Shown in pieces: positions 39,851 through 52,193 of a stretch of 64,000 nt of DNA. The stretch lies in assembly GCA_008828725.1 (NCBI GenBank), contig MEHQ01003724.1, positions 618,664-682,663 of the forward strand, written 5' to 3'. The translations under genes were made by a program, and so were the position numbers. Origin of the DNA: Saccharina japonica (taxonomy: Eukaryota; Sar; Phaeophyceae; Laminariales; Laminariaceae). Within the stretch, counting starts at the first letter, position 1, and the number at the start of each line of letters is the position of its first letter. The notes below the pieces were generated by a model that saw nothing but the letters and a program-made list of their open reading frames with translations, searched no databases and had not been told where the DNA came from.

Positions 39851-41074
39851 GGTGCGGCGGGACTGGGGGGTTTCCCCGAGGGGAAACTCCCGCCACGAGC
39901 GCCGCTGCCCCTGATTGGGCGAGGGCGGGCGGTGGGGGGGGCTCGACCAATGGCCGTCGGGCTCGGACAACGCAGGGATTAAACCCATATGCCTACTATA
40001 TTATTATAATCATGTCTGTTAGTGAAGATTCAGAAATTCTACATAAATATAATCATGTCGAATAATCAAACTACGGTAATGATTATTCGTACTAATCAAG
40101 CGTGAAAACGAGCAATCAACACGTTTTCCTTCGCTTTCCTTCCTATTGTCTTGGAAAAAGTGACTTAAGTATTTAATCAAGTGATAGCGAAAACATTTCA
40201 CGGGGAGCGGGATTCCTCGCCGAGCTTACCGCGCAGACCCAAGAGACTTCCCACGGAGCGGAGAGTGACATGTGCGAAGGCACCACCGCGAGCGCGCGGT
40301 CGTGGCTTGCTCGAGGCCGGATGTTCGCCCGGTAGCGTAAGCGGTAAAAAAACCACGGGTAAAAAAAACACGGTCAAACAACCACGGCCAAGAAAAGATA
40401 GAGGATTTTTTTCAGCCGAACAAGGGATTTAGAACAACTACGGTCATGCACGACATGAGTGCAACCCCCCCCCTACCATATCTGCGCCCAATGCGCTGCA
40501 GGGAAGAATGGGAGTACCGATGATTGACGTACAAGGTATATTAATGTACTCGCTCGAGCACAACCGCATCGAGTCGGATTTACATGGTCAGCAGTCACGA
40601 CAAGAAAATGCCACGCTGCCGGCGGCGTCGGTCTGAACACGAAAAGTGCCTTTCCAACACATCCACACATGTTTTTACACAAGAACAGCAAACAGATAAC
40701 ACAACATAAAACAGTAAGATCAGCACGACCACACGACACCCCGGAAAGGAGATTTAAGTCCGGGCGGCGACGACTGCAAGCAAGCAAGCATATCCACGGC
40801 GTGCTAGCGAAAGCCTTCAGCGCTCCTGAGCCGCGTCAGGGAGACGAACCAAACACAAACAATATCTGAACAGTGCAAACCGTCGCTGGTGAAGCGCAAA
40901 CGCAAGCCTAACCTCCTCACAGAACACCACACACACTTCACGCGAAGTGCTCGCCAAAGCAACGGCAACAACAACGACAGCGAGGATAAAAAAAATATGA
41001 ATATATTCACAAGGCCGCATTAAGCAACCCCACACCGACGTCGAGCCGAGGCCCTAAGTTTCTCGGCGCAGCTT

Positions 41075-41521
41075 TCATTTGTCGAAGTTGGCCAGGCGAA
41101 CATCGGGCGCGGCAAAGCTCGCCTTCATCGCCTCCCCGTTCAGAAGCATATCTGTTGGATCGGTCTGGATCCCCGGGTACGAAGGAGAGAGGAAAGAAGT
41201 CGCCCCCAACAGCGTCTCACGGCACGAAGTCGCCAACGCCTCCATGTCGCTGGCACAGGCAATCCTCCCTGTGTCACCCAAATCCGCCGTGTCATTAGCG
41301 GGTATTGTTGATTTACCGCCAACGGCGGCGATGGGACTGTCGCTACGCCTCGCACTAGAAACCACGTTCCCCGCGTCGGCAGCGTGCTTTGCAGTGCCCG
41401 CCACAGAGCTGTTGGCCGCGCGAGCTGCAGGTCGCAAACCGAGGCATATTGTCCTGAGGGCTGGATTCTTCACGAGCAGCGTGTCTTTGCTCCGGATCCT
41501 CTCGCACGCCTCCTTCGAAAT
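41075..41521 (-). CDS. TTC5-like last exon
   Basis: It follows a C-rich tract and a TTTGACAG acceptor. It starts ISKEACERIRSKDTLLVKNP, aligned with the final OB-fold strands. It continues as a low-complexity Ala/Ser/Asp tail and ends NFDK-stop at 41075. Confidence 0.8.
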   Translation of the reverse strand: MSKEACERIRSKDTLLVKNPALRTICLGLRPAARAANSSVAGTAKHAADAGNVVSSARRSDSPIAAVGGKSTIPANDTADLGDTGRIACASDMEALATSCRETLLGATSFLSPSYPGIQTDPTDMLLNGEAMKASFAAPDVRLANFDK

Positions 41522-44500
41522 CTGTCAAATGGACGGGGGGGGGGGGGGGAGGTTGGACAGAAACACACCAGGTGTGGACAATGCATAGGCGACAAAACAA
41601 CTGTCTCACGGCCATGGTAGGGGTCAGAGCCCATTAGCGCCAACCAAGCCAAGAGCGAGTTTCCTAAGAGGTTGCCAGGTTTCTCTTAGGTTTTCCGTCT
41701 GCAGTCAAGTTTAATACCAGTAAAGAAAACTGACCCCTTTTTTTAAGCGAAGCATTGGAGAAAATTATTGACCCCTTATTTCTCAAGCCACTACCCATCA
41801 AGCGTGGCTCTCGAAAAATGAGCATAATCGGCGGGACGTTAGCTTCGACGGTGCGACCACGGGCAAGGGTAGCTGAGACAGCCGAATCACTTGCGCCAAG
41901 CGTCACCTCCCACCGTGCCGTGTGTGCCAAACGGCACGATTTCGCTGAAACGATGTGTTGTGATTAAACAAATGCTGCGCCTGGAATGATACAATGAAAA
42001 GATCGTACAGACGACACCAACAAACTACCGACACTACTGCTCTGCTGCTGCTGCTGCTGCTGCTGCACCCGTGGCGTCTAGACGATGGATCGGCACAACA
42101 CGCTCGAGGCTATCATGTCCGTTCGCTGGGCTTTCCCGATTCTCAGCGGGTTGCCCGTTCTCTATCCCGTTGCCTTGTCTCACGGCCCACAGCAAATGCT
42201 TGTATGGCGGGCAACGCCGTAGGGTTCGATTACGAGTTACTCTGTCCGGGAATTTGACTCGACGTGCTCTCATAAAGCAGGTAATGTTCGGCAGGTAGAA
42301 CGGCATATAATCATTGCTGCTACTGCTGCTGTTGCATCCACGACAACGCGTAGCAACAGATTTCAAACTGCTGGTTGTACCCCGAATATAAAAACAGCCT
42401 TTCCTGTCTATGCTGTGACGAGGGCTATCCGGCGGTCGCGCGGCGGCTGCACAAGTCGTTATAACTCGGTTGATAGTCCATCAGGACATGGCTGCTTCTC
42501 TGGCCGGGAGTATTACCACCGTTTTATACCTGGTATACAGTGGTACTTCTCTCGCCCGCTATCTGAGAATACAAGGGCCGTTTTGTTGTTGACGTGGAAA
42601 CACAAGCGGTGCCTAATACTTATGAGAGTACAAGCGGTGCTTATAAATGCCTGGTCGTACAGTCATCAACTCACACCATGCAGCAGAAAAGGTATCCATC
42701 AATAGCTAGTTGACTTTACGTCGACGACTGATGGTATGCTTCCTTCACAATAACAATTATGAAAACAAGAAAAATCTAACTTTGGGGGGAATTCCTTATG
42801 TGTGTTTGGGGTCACGTTCGCTTTCGAGCGTACAGCAAGACTTTTTTAATGTTGTTTTCTGCACACCAGCGACGAAGTGTTTTTTTATCTGATGCGTGGC
42901 CGGCTCCCGCCACATATCACCGGTCACCGTGTGAAAGAGACCCTAAGGGTAAGTCGGAGACCCTAATAACGCGCGCGTCCCGCTCAGATATCTCTCTGTG
43001 TGTTTTCGGTTCATTTCAACACTCAAAAACAAACAGTCGATCGGCACGCAGCAAGCGTCTTCGCTTTTGTACGTACAGACAAATGTGTATCCATCAGCAC
43101 ACACCCACAACGCAGGCAGCAGCGGCAGCAGGCGTATCCATCAATCCTGAAAAAAAAGGGGAAACGATTTGCTCGTGTACGTTTGTTGTCGTCTTCGTTT
43201 TCGTACGTACAGCAGTACTTCAGCGAGGCCCCGACGTGGGGTGACTCTCGCACTGCCTGTACACGTACTGGTATTCAAAATAACTCCTCCTCTCTCCCCT
43301 CGACCTCTCACAAACAAACGTAGACTCTTAGGAAATCAGTTCGCGGCCCCAATCGCCCGATAACTATTCTAGGTGGGAATACTAAAGATCAGTGCCCCTT
43401 GGTGCAACACAGCCAACCGTGTATTTTCTGCAGCAAGTTTCGGCAGCGGGAAGCGTCAATAGACGCACGGCATCAGCAAACGTGGTTCGCATGTCGACGT
43501 GCCATGCGTCCGCCGCCGTGCTGCACACCGAGCAAACGCAGCTGCACACTACATTACCGTCGCCTTGGTGCATGCTGTTTGCAGCCATCAGGGCGGTGCC
43601 ACACCTTCAGCTACGATAACGTGTTGTGCCCCAGGCGGTCGACGGTATAGGTTAAAAGTGTCAAAACGATCCATGCCTCAAGAGCACTGCCGCTTCCAGT
43701 AGACTGAGATAAAAAAAATCCTGGCGTTGCACTTATCTACGTTCATGAGCCGTGAAACATTGGTGTCGTGAGCCAGCGGCGCACGCCAACACGCGCAAAA
43801 CACACCGTAAACACGCTACCGTCGTCCCTCCGTTACACCCTTGCATAACGCTCGAAATAAAAAACAAAGGGCACGACCGACACGCGGGTAAGGATTTATT
43901 CAAGCCCAAGCAATATGAACAGGCGTTTCTAACTGCCGTGCATCTGCGTATGTCGCGTGAAAATGTGTGCTCACCGAGTAGAGGGACAAGACCGCGAATT
44001 CTCCGTTACCGTCCACCACGACAAAACGCTCCGGCGGCTGCGAGTTCTGTCCCGCCGGAATCACCACCTGCCAGGCAGTGGACAACATCGCGCAGCCACA
44101 AAGCAACAGCAGCCGCGCGGAGGGATTTGTTAGCGAGACGGATTGAAAGCGCGAAGAGTACAAGATTAGGAATGCGTCGCTGTGCCTTCGAGGGCTGGTT
44201 GTGGCTAGTGGCGCGTTTTGCGAGGCTGTGGTATCTGACACGTTGCGACAATGGCTCGGTGTTTTTTTGGTACATTCGTAAATCGAGCCAACCCCATGTT
44301 GGGGGCTGGCGTCTAGAGCTCCACATCTCCAGTTGGGATGGAAGTTGACTCGTGTTTACGGATGTTTGCGTGGGGTTGCTGTTGGTCCAACCACGAGGGG
44401 CTTCCCCTCTCTCCACTCCCCTTTCTCCGAGTGGGGGTTGCGCAACAATACGATACAAAATCGAAAGCAAAGTGCAACCCGGAATATTATCGAGGAACGA

Positions 44501-47500
44501 GAAAATGTGGATGTTGTACATACGTGCGGAAGAACCGTCGCGTCGTAAGCTAGCATGCTCCGCAAGGGGGATCACTCCACGTACGGAAGGTCGAGAGGCT
44601 AAAGCTACGACCACCACCATGCCACGTGAGGGGGCTACATGTCCGTTCGTAGTTCAAAACAATGCATGCGTGCCGCATAGGTTGATTCGTTAGAACTACG
44701 GCTTCCGCCCTCATTCCACAAGAGTTCAGCTGTAACGGTTAGCACGCTTTTGCGCAATGCACGAACACTCCGTCCTTCGGAATACCACCGTCGTCGTATC
44801 GTATCGCGTGGTATGCATCGTACAGCTGTTGGACGCGAGATACGGTAGAGGCCATAGCTCCTCACGCTTGTGAGGCCCCTCGCTTGATTAACTTGGTTAT
44901 AGTATAGGAGCTGTCTATCTCACCCAAGCCGACAAAACATAAATCAAGATGAACCATTCCAGGGCGTAGCGAGGTATACAACGAAATTGTTGTGTGACAC
45001 TACTGTACACGAACAGCATTCCAACAATACTTGGTAATTCCTTGGTCAAGAAGACCCACCAAGTCAAGAAACGGTTTTCGCCAAACAAGTGCTACCTCTA
45101 TATCGTAAGCGCGGGCGATCGTCGCCGTTACAACCACCGTACTGCTGCTTGTCACCTTCAATGCCACCGCGACGCCCTTGTTTCCCCCGAGCATTAGGTC
45201 TCTTAAACGCACTAGCCGATGAGATTCTCCGAGGCCTTTTCTTGCGGAGCTCCCCCCTAGCGACGCGATAAGCTGCGACAACCGCTTCGCCTTGAGGCCA
45301 CCCTGCACGAGGAAAGACAAACGAAAAAATGAGTTACGTCAAATTACAAGTAGCGCTACAGGTAGAGACGGGAATACAGCAGTACACAAGTGAGCGCCCT
45401 AACACTAAAAATGGATGAATGCTACGTTGCTACTGCTGTTACGGCGGCAGTTGCGTTCGTGATCGAGGTATTCCGCGTGCTCGCAAAACGCCGGAGGATA
45501 CCTCAACGGGGCCGCGCTTTCATCCTGAGGGACACTCCTACTACCCGCTCTCCTTGACGCCACAACAGCCGTCGCGGACGGGTTTCTCTCTGGCCACGTG
45601 CTGGGGCGCGTATCACCTATCTAGGCTCGGAACACCGCAATACTGCTGTCTGCGTCTACTGCCCACGAATGTATAAAACTTGCTCGCTACCTGGTCAGCA
45701 GTATGCGTTGATCAGCCCCCCCCCCACCCCGCCCGCCCATATGTAGCCCTCTCATGCCCGCTGTGCCATGCCAACAAGAGACAACACTTCGCCAGCACGC
45801 GGAGCCGCAGGCGGGGATCACTGAGCACGCTTCCCCTCCCCGTAAACTATGTAGTACTACTGCTAGAGCGTTTATCATGTATGCTACTCGTAGATATGTC
45901 TTGCTCGCGGCCGGCATCATCGCGCTGTAGGTTAGATGGGTTAGATGGGTTAGATGGAAAGTACGCTTGCCTTCTTTTCAACGAGCTTTGCCAGCCTCTC
46001 GACCCCGGTTTGTATGGAGTGGAGCGCCTGATCCACCGGCAGGAAAGGGTCCAGCTCTCGTGCCAGTCTGCGGCAAGCAAGAATAAACATGTTAGGCGCC
46101 TAATGGCAATGGCGGTTAAAATTAAACTGGTAAAGGGCAGGGGAGGTAGGTAAGAGGGCGGGGTCACGGTGCTTGCCTGATACGTTCAGTAAGAGAGGAA
46201 AAGCGGTGGGAGAGTACGTCAGCAGTGGTCACGGTGCGCGTCGCGCAATGCATCTCCCTGTCTGCTTGAAAAAACAAAAAAAAATGCAACGAGTAGACGA
46301 CAACAACAACAACAGCAACGACAACAACAACAACGTAACCGGCGGCTGGCTGCTGAACATTTTCGAGTGCGTGCTTCTCGATCCCGGCGCATGTACGTAC
46401 AGCCTACGCTGCAGGCCCTCTCAAGACCAAGCCCGCTTGTTGAAACAGCACGCCCAAAGCATACCACGATGTCTACTCATAGCCCCACAGCTAGCTCAGG
46501 GACGTATGAAAGAGACAAATAATCGCCAACTCTGATAACGACACAAACTCGACGTTGTCTTTGCCAGGACGGGAACCGTTTCCAGGCGCCTCGGCGCAAT
46601 TCGCCAGCAACTTCTCCGTAGAAAACACCACCCGCGAGAGAGCACGAAAATTCCGGCGTTCGCGCTTTTTCCGTGCAGTACCGGACGCACGGTCGGAGCA
46701 TGCATAGCTCTGTCGGAGGGGAACTACAGCAGCTGCCAACAAGAAAAAGACGCTCGGGAGGATACGCCTAAAGTTTCGGACATTCGTCAAAGCCTTCCCC
46801 CACATGAACGCTTTTTTATTGTGACCACCGGGTTTTTTATCTAGCCTACATTTCAGAAGCTTTGAAAAATGGCGGCACTTTGAACCACAACAGGCCGTGA
46901 TCACAGGTGTCTACCCTTTTCCCTCTCGGCCCTTGTCTGGGGTGTTTAAGCCGGGGTGGGTTCGGTATCCCATTTACATAGCTCGCCGGCGTTCCTCGGG
47001 GTGTACTGTCCGTTGGAAACGACAACTGCTGAAACTGGTCTTGGAGGGCGAGGGATGACTGGCGAAGTAGATTATTTATCACCCGAAGAAAAAAACAAAA
47101 AAAATGAAATGAAGAGAAGAAATTCCTTCGGGTGAACTATTGATTTTTCGCAATACGATTACAGTGCATTATCATACCAGGTACCTCTTTAGAGCCTTCA
47201 TGTACAGCAGCAGGTACAATACGAGGGTGTGGGCTTGAGATGCTTCGACTTGTGTATAGCACATTTCGGCCTGGTGCCTTTGGCAAAACCTCCTCCTTCT
47301 TCTCGATCGGCTCCAACGCCGACATCGCGTTCCACGACTCTTACGGGCGGTGTGGCTGTTTTGCTACCCCCCCCCTACGGTCATACTATTTATAGGTTGG
47401 GTTGGCGTCGGTTGGCAACGACGCTGTAAAACACGCCACTCGCTGCGTGAGCTAGACAACCAGGGTGCCGTTTTTTTTTGTTATTTTTTTTGGCGGTCAC

Positions 47501-50431
47501 CAAAGCTGGCGGTCGAGTAGATCATTTGTGCGGGGTGGAGAACCTTTGTTCCGCACAAGGGGAATGGTCGTATCACGTAGTGTTAATATGGTAAGGCGTC
47601 CGCGAGGCAGTTACATAGTAAAACCCATTGCTGTCTCCGGAAGTGGCCACACCAGAAATTAAATTAACTCATTGAAGCTGTCGTCCATATGCAAGTCCGC
47701 CTCAGAGGCGGTTCTTAGCAGGATGCAGCTCACCCTCCATGCGACTCGCCCAATACCTCACGGCGTTTCGCGCTTGGTGCAAGCAATGTCTGCCTGGTTG
47801 GTGAAAACCCAACGCGCTCCGTCCCGGCATTGTAGGGATGCGAGGGTCTATGGTCATATGACTACGGCCGTGCACAACATGAGCCCCCCCCCCCCCCCCC
47901 TACGGTCATACGACTACGGCCATGCATACCCATCGAATACACCCTGCCCCCCCGCCCCTCAAGCCCCCCTGTGGACCTGGACACACCCCATGGGGCCCTG
48001 GTGTCCTGCACACGTTCAGGTAAATATGAGCGGCGTCATTACCTGTAATCTCGAACGGCTTCCGGGTAGTCCTCCCTGTAGTGGAACACGTGAGCCCTGT
48101 TGAAGAACAAGTCGGGGTTTCCTCCACCACCGTTGTATTCCTGTGAATACGGGGACGGGGACGGCCGCGGCGGTGGGGTGGGGGGTGGAGAGGGTCATTG
48201 CTCACGGCTAAACGGCACGTGTCGAGCGACCAATCGTCGCTGCCCGCATATGAAGTGTCTATGCCTTGGGCACGCACCCATACACACTTGTGCCACAATC
48301 GTTTTTTTTTATGTTGGTGGTGGAGTTGTTGTTTTTGCTGTTGATGCTCTCGCAAAAACTCATCGCCAATATCGGGTTCGTGGTGGTCATAGGACAGGCC
48401 TCATCAATTCTAGAATAGAAAAATACCCCAGAAACATATTACAGTTTACCAGGGTATGAAATACACTTATTTTGCGCAACACAAAACTTTCCTCTTCGGG
48501 CCGCAGGTCTTCTCTCGCGCTCTCGGCTGCGAGGCACGCAAAGGGCCCGCGTGTACACCACGGTGCAAATGCGGGCCCCGGCCAAGGTCCGTGGCGCGTG
48601 CTCTGGGCCTTCAAAGTCGCGAACGTTTGGCAAGTAACTACGGGAGGCATTCCGAGTTGACATCGCCCCGAGGCTACAATGTTAAAACCTGTACCGACTT
48701 GTTTTTTCATGATGTGATATGTGATGATTCGTTTTTTCCCTGCCGCATGAAGAGAACACACAAGAACGCACCAAGCGCGAGACAACAAGGACTACACCGA
48801 CTTGGCATCGAACACGGCACACATCAAGCGGCGTGCGGCCGTAGTCGATACCATGCTCCAGGCCTGTGTGAAGCTCTCTCTGGGCTGTGTACAGCAGTTG
48901 CATGCACGAGGCTTGCAAAAAAAACAAATGCCCATTTTAGTGACATGTTGGCTCTACTGCGGTACATACGCAGATCTACGTATGCAGATCATACGTACAG
49001 TACGTGCACTATAGGCCGGTCTACGAATATTTCGGTGCTACTTTGCGGATCCATGTCTAGTCTAGACTACACAACGATATATACAAAGAAGCCACGGCGT
49101 CTCAGGGGTACCGGTATCACCCAATAGCACAGTAGTACAACAGAAGCTGTACAACACACAGCAAGCGTTGTTCACGCTACGAGTATCGCCTTTCTGACGG
49201 CTACGAATGGTGCTGTGCGTGCATGTACAGGACCCACGGCCCACAGCTACCAGGAGAAAATCCAACCAGGATCCTACAGCAGTAACGTAGGAACTACTCG
49301 TAGGAAAACAGTCCAGTCTCAAGAAAGAAGAGACAGGACCAGGTGCAGTTCGAGCTTTTCTCTGTTTATTTGTGGCTGTCTATGCTGTCTGTTTCTGGAC
49401 AGGAATACCTGTCTGAAATGCACCGAAAGCTTAAGCTTTTGGTGGACGCTGTAGCAGCCATGCATGATACAACAACACGGTCTATGTTGGACGGCGACGA
49501 ACTGTCCTCTCTCTGTGTCGTACGTATGTGTGTATGTATGCGTGTGTGCGTATGTATGTATGCTGTATGTGGGCGTGTCATCCTGAACACAGCAAGTTGG
49601 GCGATTCCAACCCAAGCCCACTCTGATTTCTAAAGTTCCCGCGCAGTACAGCAGCGGAAAAAACAGCAGCAGCAGTCGCAGCAGCGATACAACACCACCA
49701 ATGAACCTCACACAATAAACCTCATCTATATACCAGGTACATAGGAACGCTTGTGTTCCCCCTATTCGACTTGCGGTACCCCCGGGATTTCAAGCCAACA
49801 ACATCCCGAAGGAGAACCTTGTATGTACATACAAAAATTACAGGAATTGCGTCGTAGTTTAGACAAGGTAATAGAGGTAAAAATCAGCGTACACACCAAT
49901 CATAGGCCCATCTTCCGATCCCACGTATGGGCGTGTTTCGCCGCGCAATTAATGCTGCAACAAGGAGGACGCCTTACCCCACCCAGCGCATGGCTTACAT
50001 ACCCGTAGAGATCGTTGCGTTCGCACAGGGGGTGTTGTTACGGGGGTCCATAGTAAATAGGACCGAATTTGTTCATAAAAATAGGGAAATATATAGGTTT
50101 TTGTGTGCACCGTAGGTCCTATTTACTACATTAGCCCACCCCGTAAAACAGCACCGTTTTTCAGCACTCGCTTTCTCGACAACGGTACGGGTGCGGACTT
50201 AAGTACAAAATGCTATTTTTTCGGAAGGCCCTCGACCAGAGATTTCCGGGAAAAAAAAACAGCGTGTCCGGTAATTGGCAACCCTTCCCGCTCTGGAAAA
50301 AAAAGTAATCCGCTCCAAAAACAAAACTATCGAACCCCTGTGCGAGCTCAAAGCTCTTTACACTACGCTACGCCCCTATTTTAGACGCGCGAGAGGGGCA
50401 GCACTTTTGGGCGAGGTTATTTATGACTGGC

Positions 50432-50477
<46 letters not shown>

Positions 50478-52127
50478 GGGGGTCCCCGACAAAGAAACTA
50501 CGAGTACCCTCCCCCAACACAGTATCGTTTGAAAACCATCTATCTGTCTCTCTCAAAAAAGCATTCATTTTGTGTGTTGTGATATCTATCAGGCCGTGGG
50601 GTTGTCAATCGGGTTGTACTTCCATATTTTCTTGAGAAACAAAACAGGTATATACGTGGGTTTTTCTGGGTGGGGTCAGTAGAGGTTCTCAAGGGAGGAG
50701 GCACAAACAGTAGGTGCACCTACAGTAAGTAGATACGTAGCATGCGTCTGTGTTTGCCCTTGCGTTTTCCGGGACCGCTCACCGCTTTCTTGTACGCTTG
50801 CAAGGCCCTGTCCAGATCCCTCACGCCCCGGGAGTTCCTGAAGAAAGAGGCCACGAAGGCGTTTCCCAAGACGTACCACGAAGTCCCGCTCCCCACGTCC
50901 AGCGCGACCGCCTCTTTGGCCAGGCGAAGACTCTCCTGCGTGCGTCAACCGCACAGAAAACAGCACAGAAAAAAAATAACAACAAGCGTGAGCATGGCAG
51001 GAAAAAAGCCAAACGAGAAAGCATAGCCGTCTCGTTTGCGCGAATGTGCGCGCGTATTAACAGAGTCGCCCAGCAGAAAAAAAAACAGAGCGGCCATATT
51101 TTTATTTTCCCGTCCAGCCGGCGTGCTTAACTTAACCCCTGAGCTGCTGCCATCATTTCCACTATATATCATACTACGGTAATTCCGAGTGGTCTGTCCC
51201 CAAACCAACGTGTGTGCAGAAATACTGGCCCGGCTCCACAAACCTCTACATAGGCAGAGCGCGCGTGGTGCCCGGAAGCATCCAGCTTCCCTCGACACTG
51301 GGCGACTACGGAAGCGCACCGGTGAAAAATTATCGCCCCGCTCCCCCCCTATTCGAGTAAGAATCGAACGGTACGTTCTATAATACGGCAGAGGAGCACC
51401 CTTTTTTTCTGAGGCAATGATAATCACTTGATTATAGTATAGGATATTTATACCCCACCCAAAGGGGAAAACAAATCCCATGGCCTACGTCGGCATGCAA
51501 AAAATCAACATTTTGCCAAAATAATAATGACTTACCCACGATTGGGGGTTAAGGAGCCTTTAACCCATTCAGAACTGGAAAAAAAATATCCCACACACAT
51601 TCCAAGTACTTTGTCCCCAAAAGCGGGGGACCGGTTCTTAAGGGGTTAATAGGTCATTCAGAAAACGTTTTCGCCAAAAAAATGTTATAACCCTGTAGCG
51701 TAAGCCCGCGACCGGCCTACTGCAGCAACTCGTTCTCCAGGTCTTGGTCTACTGCGAAAGCCCATCGCCGGACAAGAAAAAAAAAAAAAAAACTATTACG
51801 GGAGACCATAGTAAATAGGGACCTAATGTTGGTAGTAAAAACAGGTAAATATATACCAGGTAGGTTTTCGGGTCTACCGTAGGTTCTATTCACTAGTATT
51901 TACTATGGTCCTCCGTAGTAAGGGCACTGCATACACGTCGAACACGGAGGCGCCGGGCTACATAACCTCCCACCATCGAGAATAAACTGTCTGAGCGGGA
52001 CGTCTCAACGGCGGAAATAGTGTAATGTAAATCTAGCCTGGCCGGTCGGTGGCAGAGCAGCGGTGGGAGCGGCAACAGCGGGGTGGGGGGGGGGGGNNNN
52101 NNNNNNGAAGGGGCGGATGGAAAGGGG

Positions 52128-52193
<66 letters not shown>

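Larger units (their letters stand above)
31100..41074. other. Repeat-dominated region between the kinase and TTC5-like genes
   Basis: No conserved protein domain was found on either strand across about 10 kb. Features with internal structure are listed separately. Overlapping unassigned ORFs of 118 and 158 codons occur at 31888-32455 on the plus strand. 38990-39240 is AT-rich with repeated ATTGATATTAGTGTGG-like strings. 40080-41040 holds nothing recognisable except a poly-C-tailed repeat fragment near 40445. The missing kinase N-lobe exon was looked for here and not found. Confidence 0.5.

Noticed and set aside
39346-40065. 239-codon plus-strand ORF
   Set aside because: It follows the GC-rich tandem units, shows no domain and has close alternatives in other frames.
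42870-42945. Candidate missing TTC5 OB-fold exon with TGD...EP..HQ
   Set aside because: No GT or GC donor in the phase needed to join the last exon. The similarity is too short.
44068-45095. Introner-type element making a whole TTC5 intron
   Set aside because: Repeat R1 covers only about 210 bp of this 1.0-kb intron, and other R1 copies sit in mid-intron. It does not supply both splice sites.
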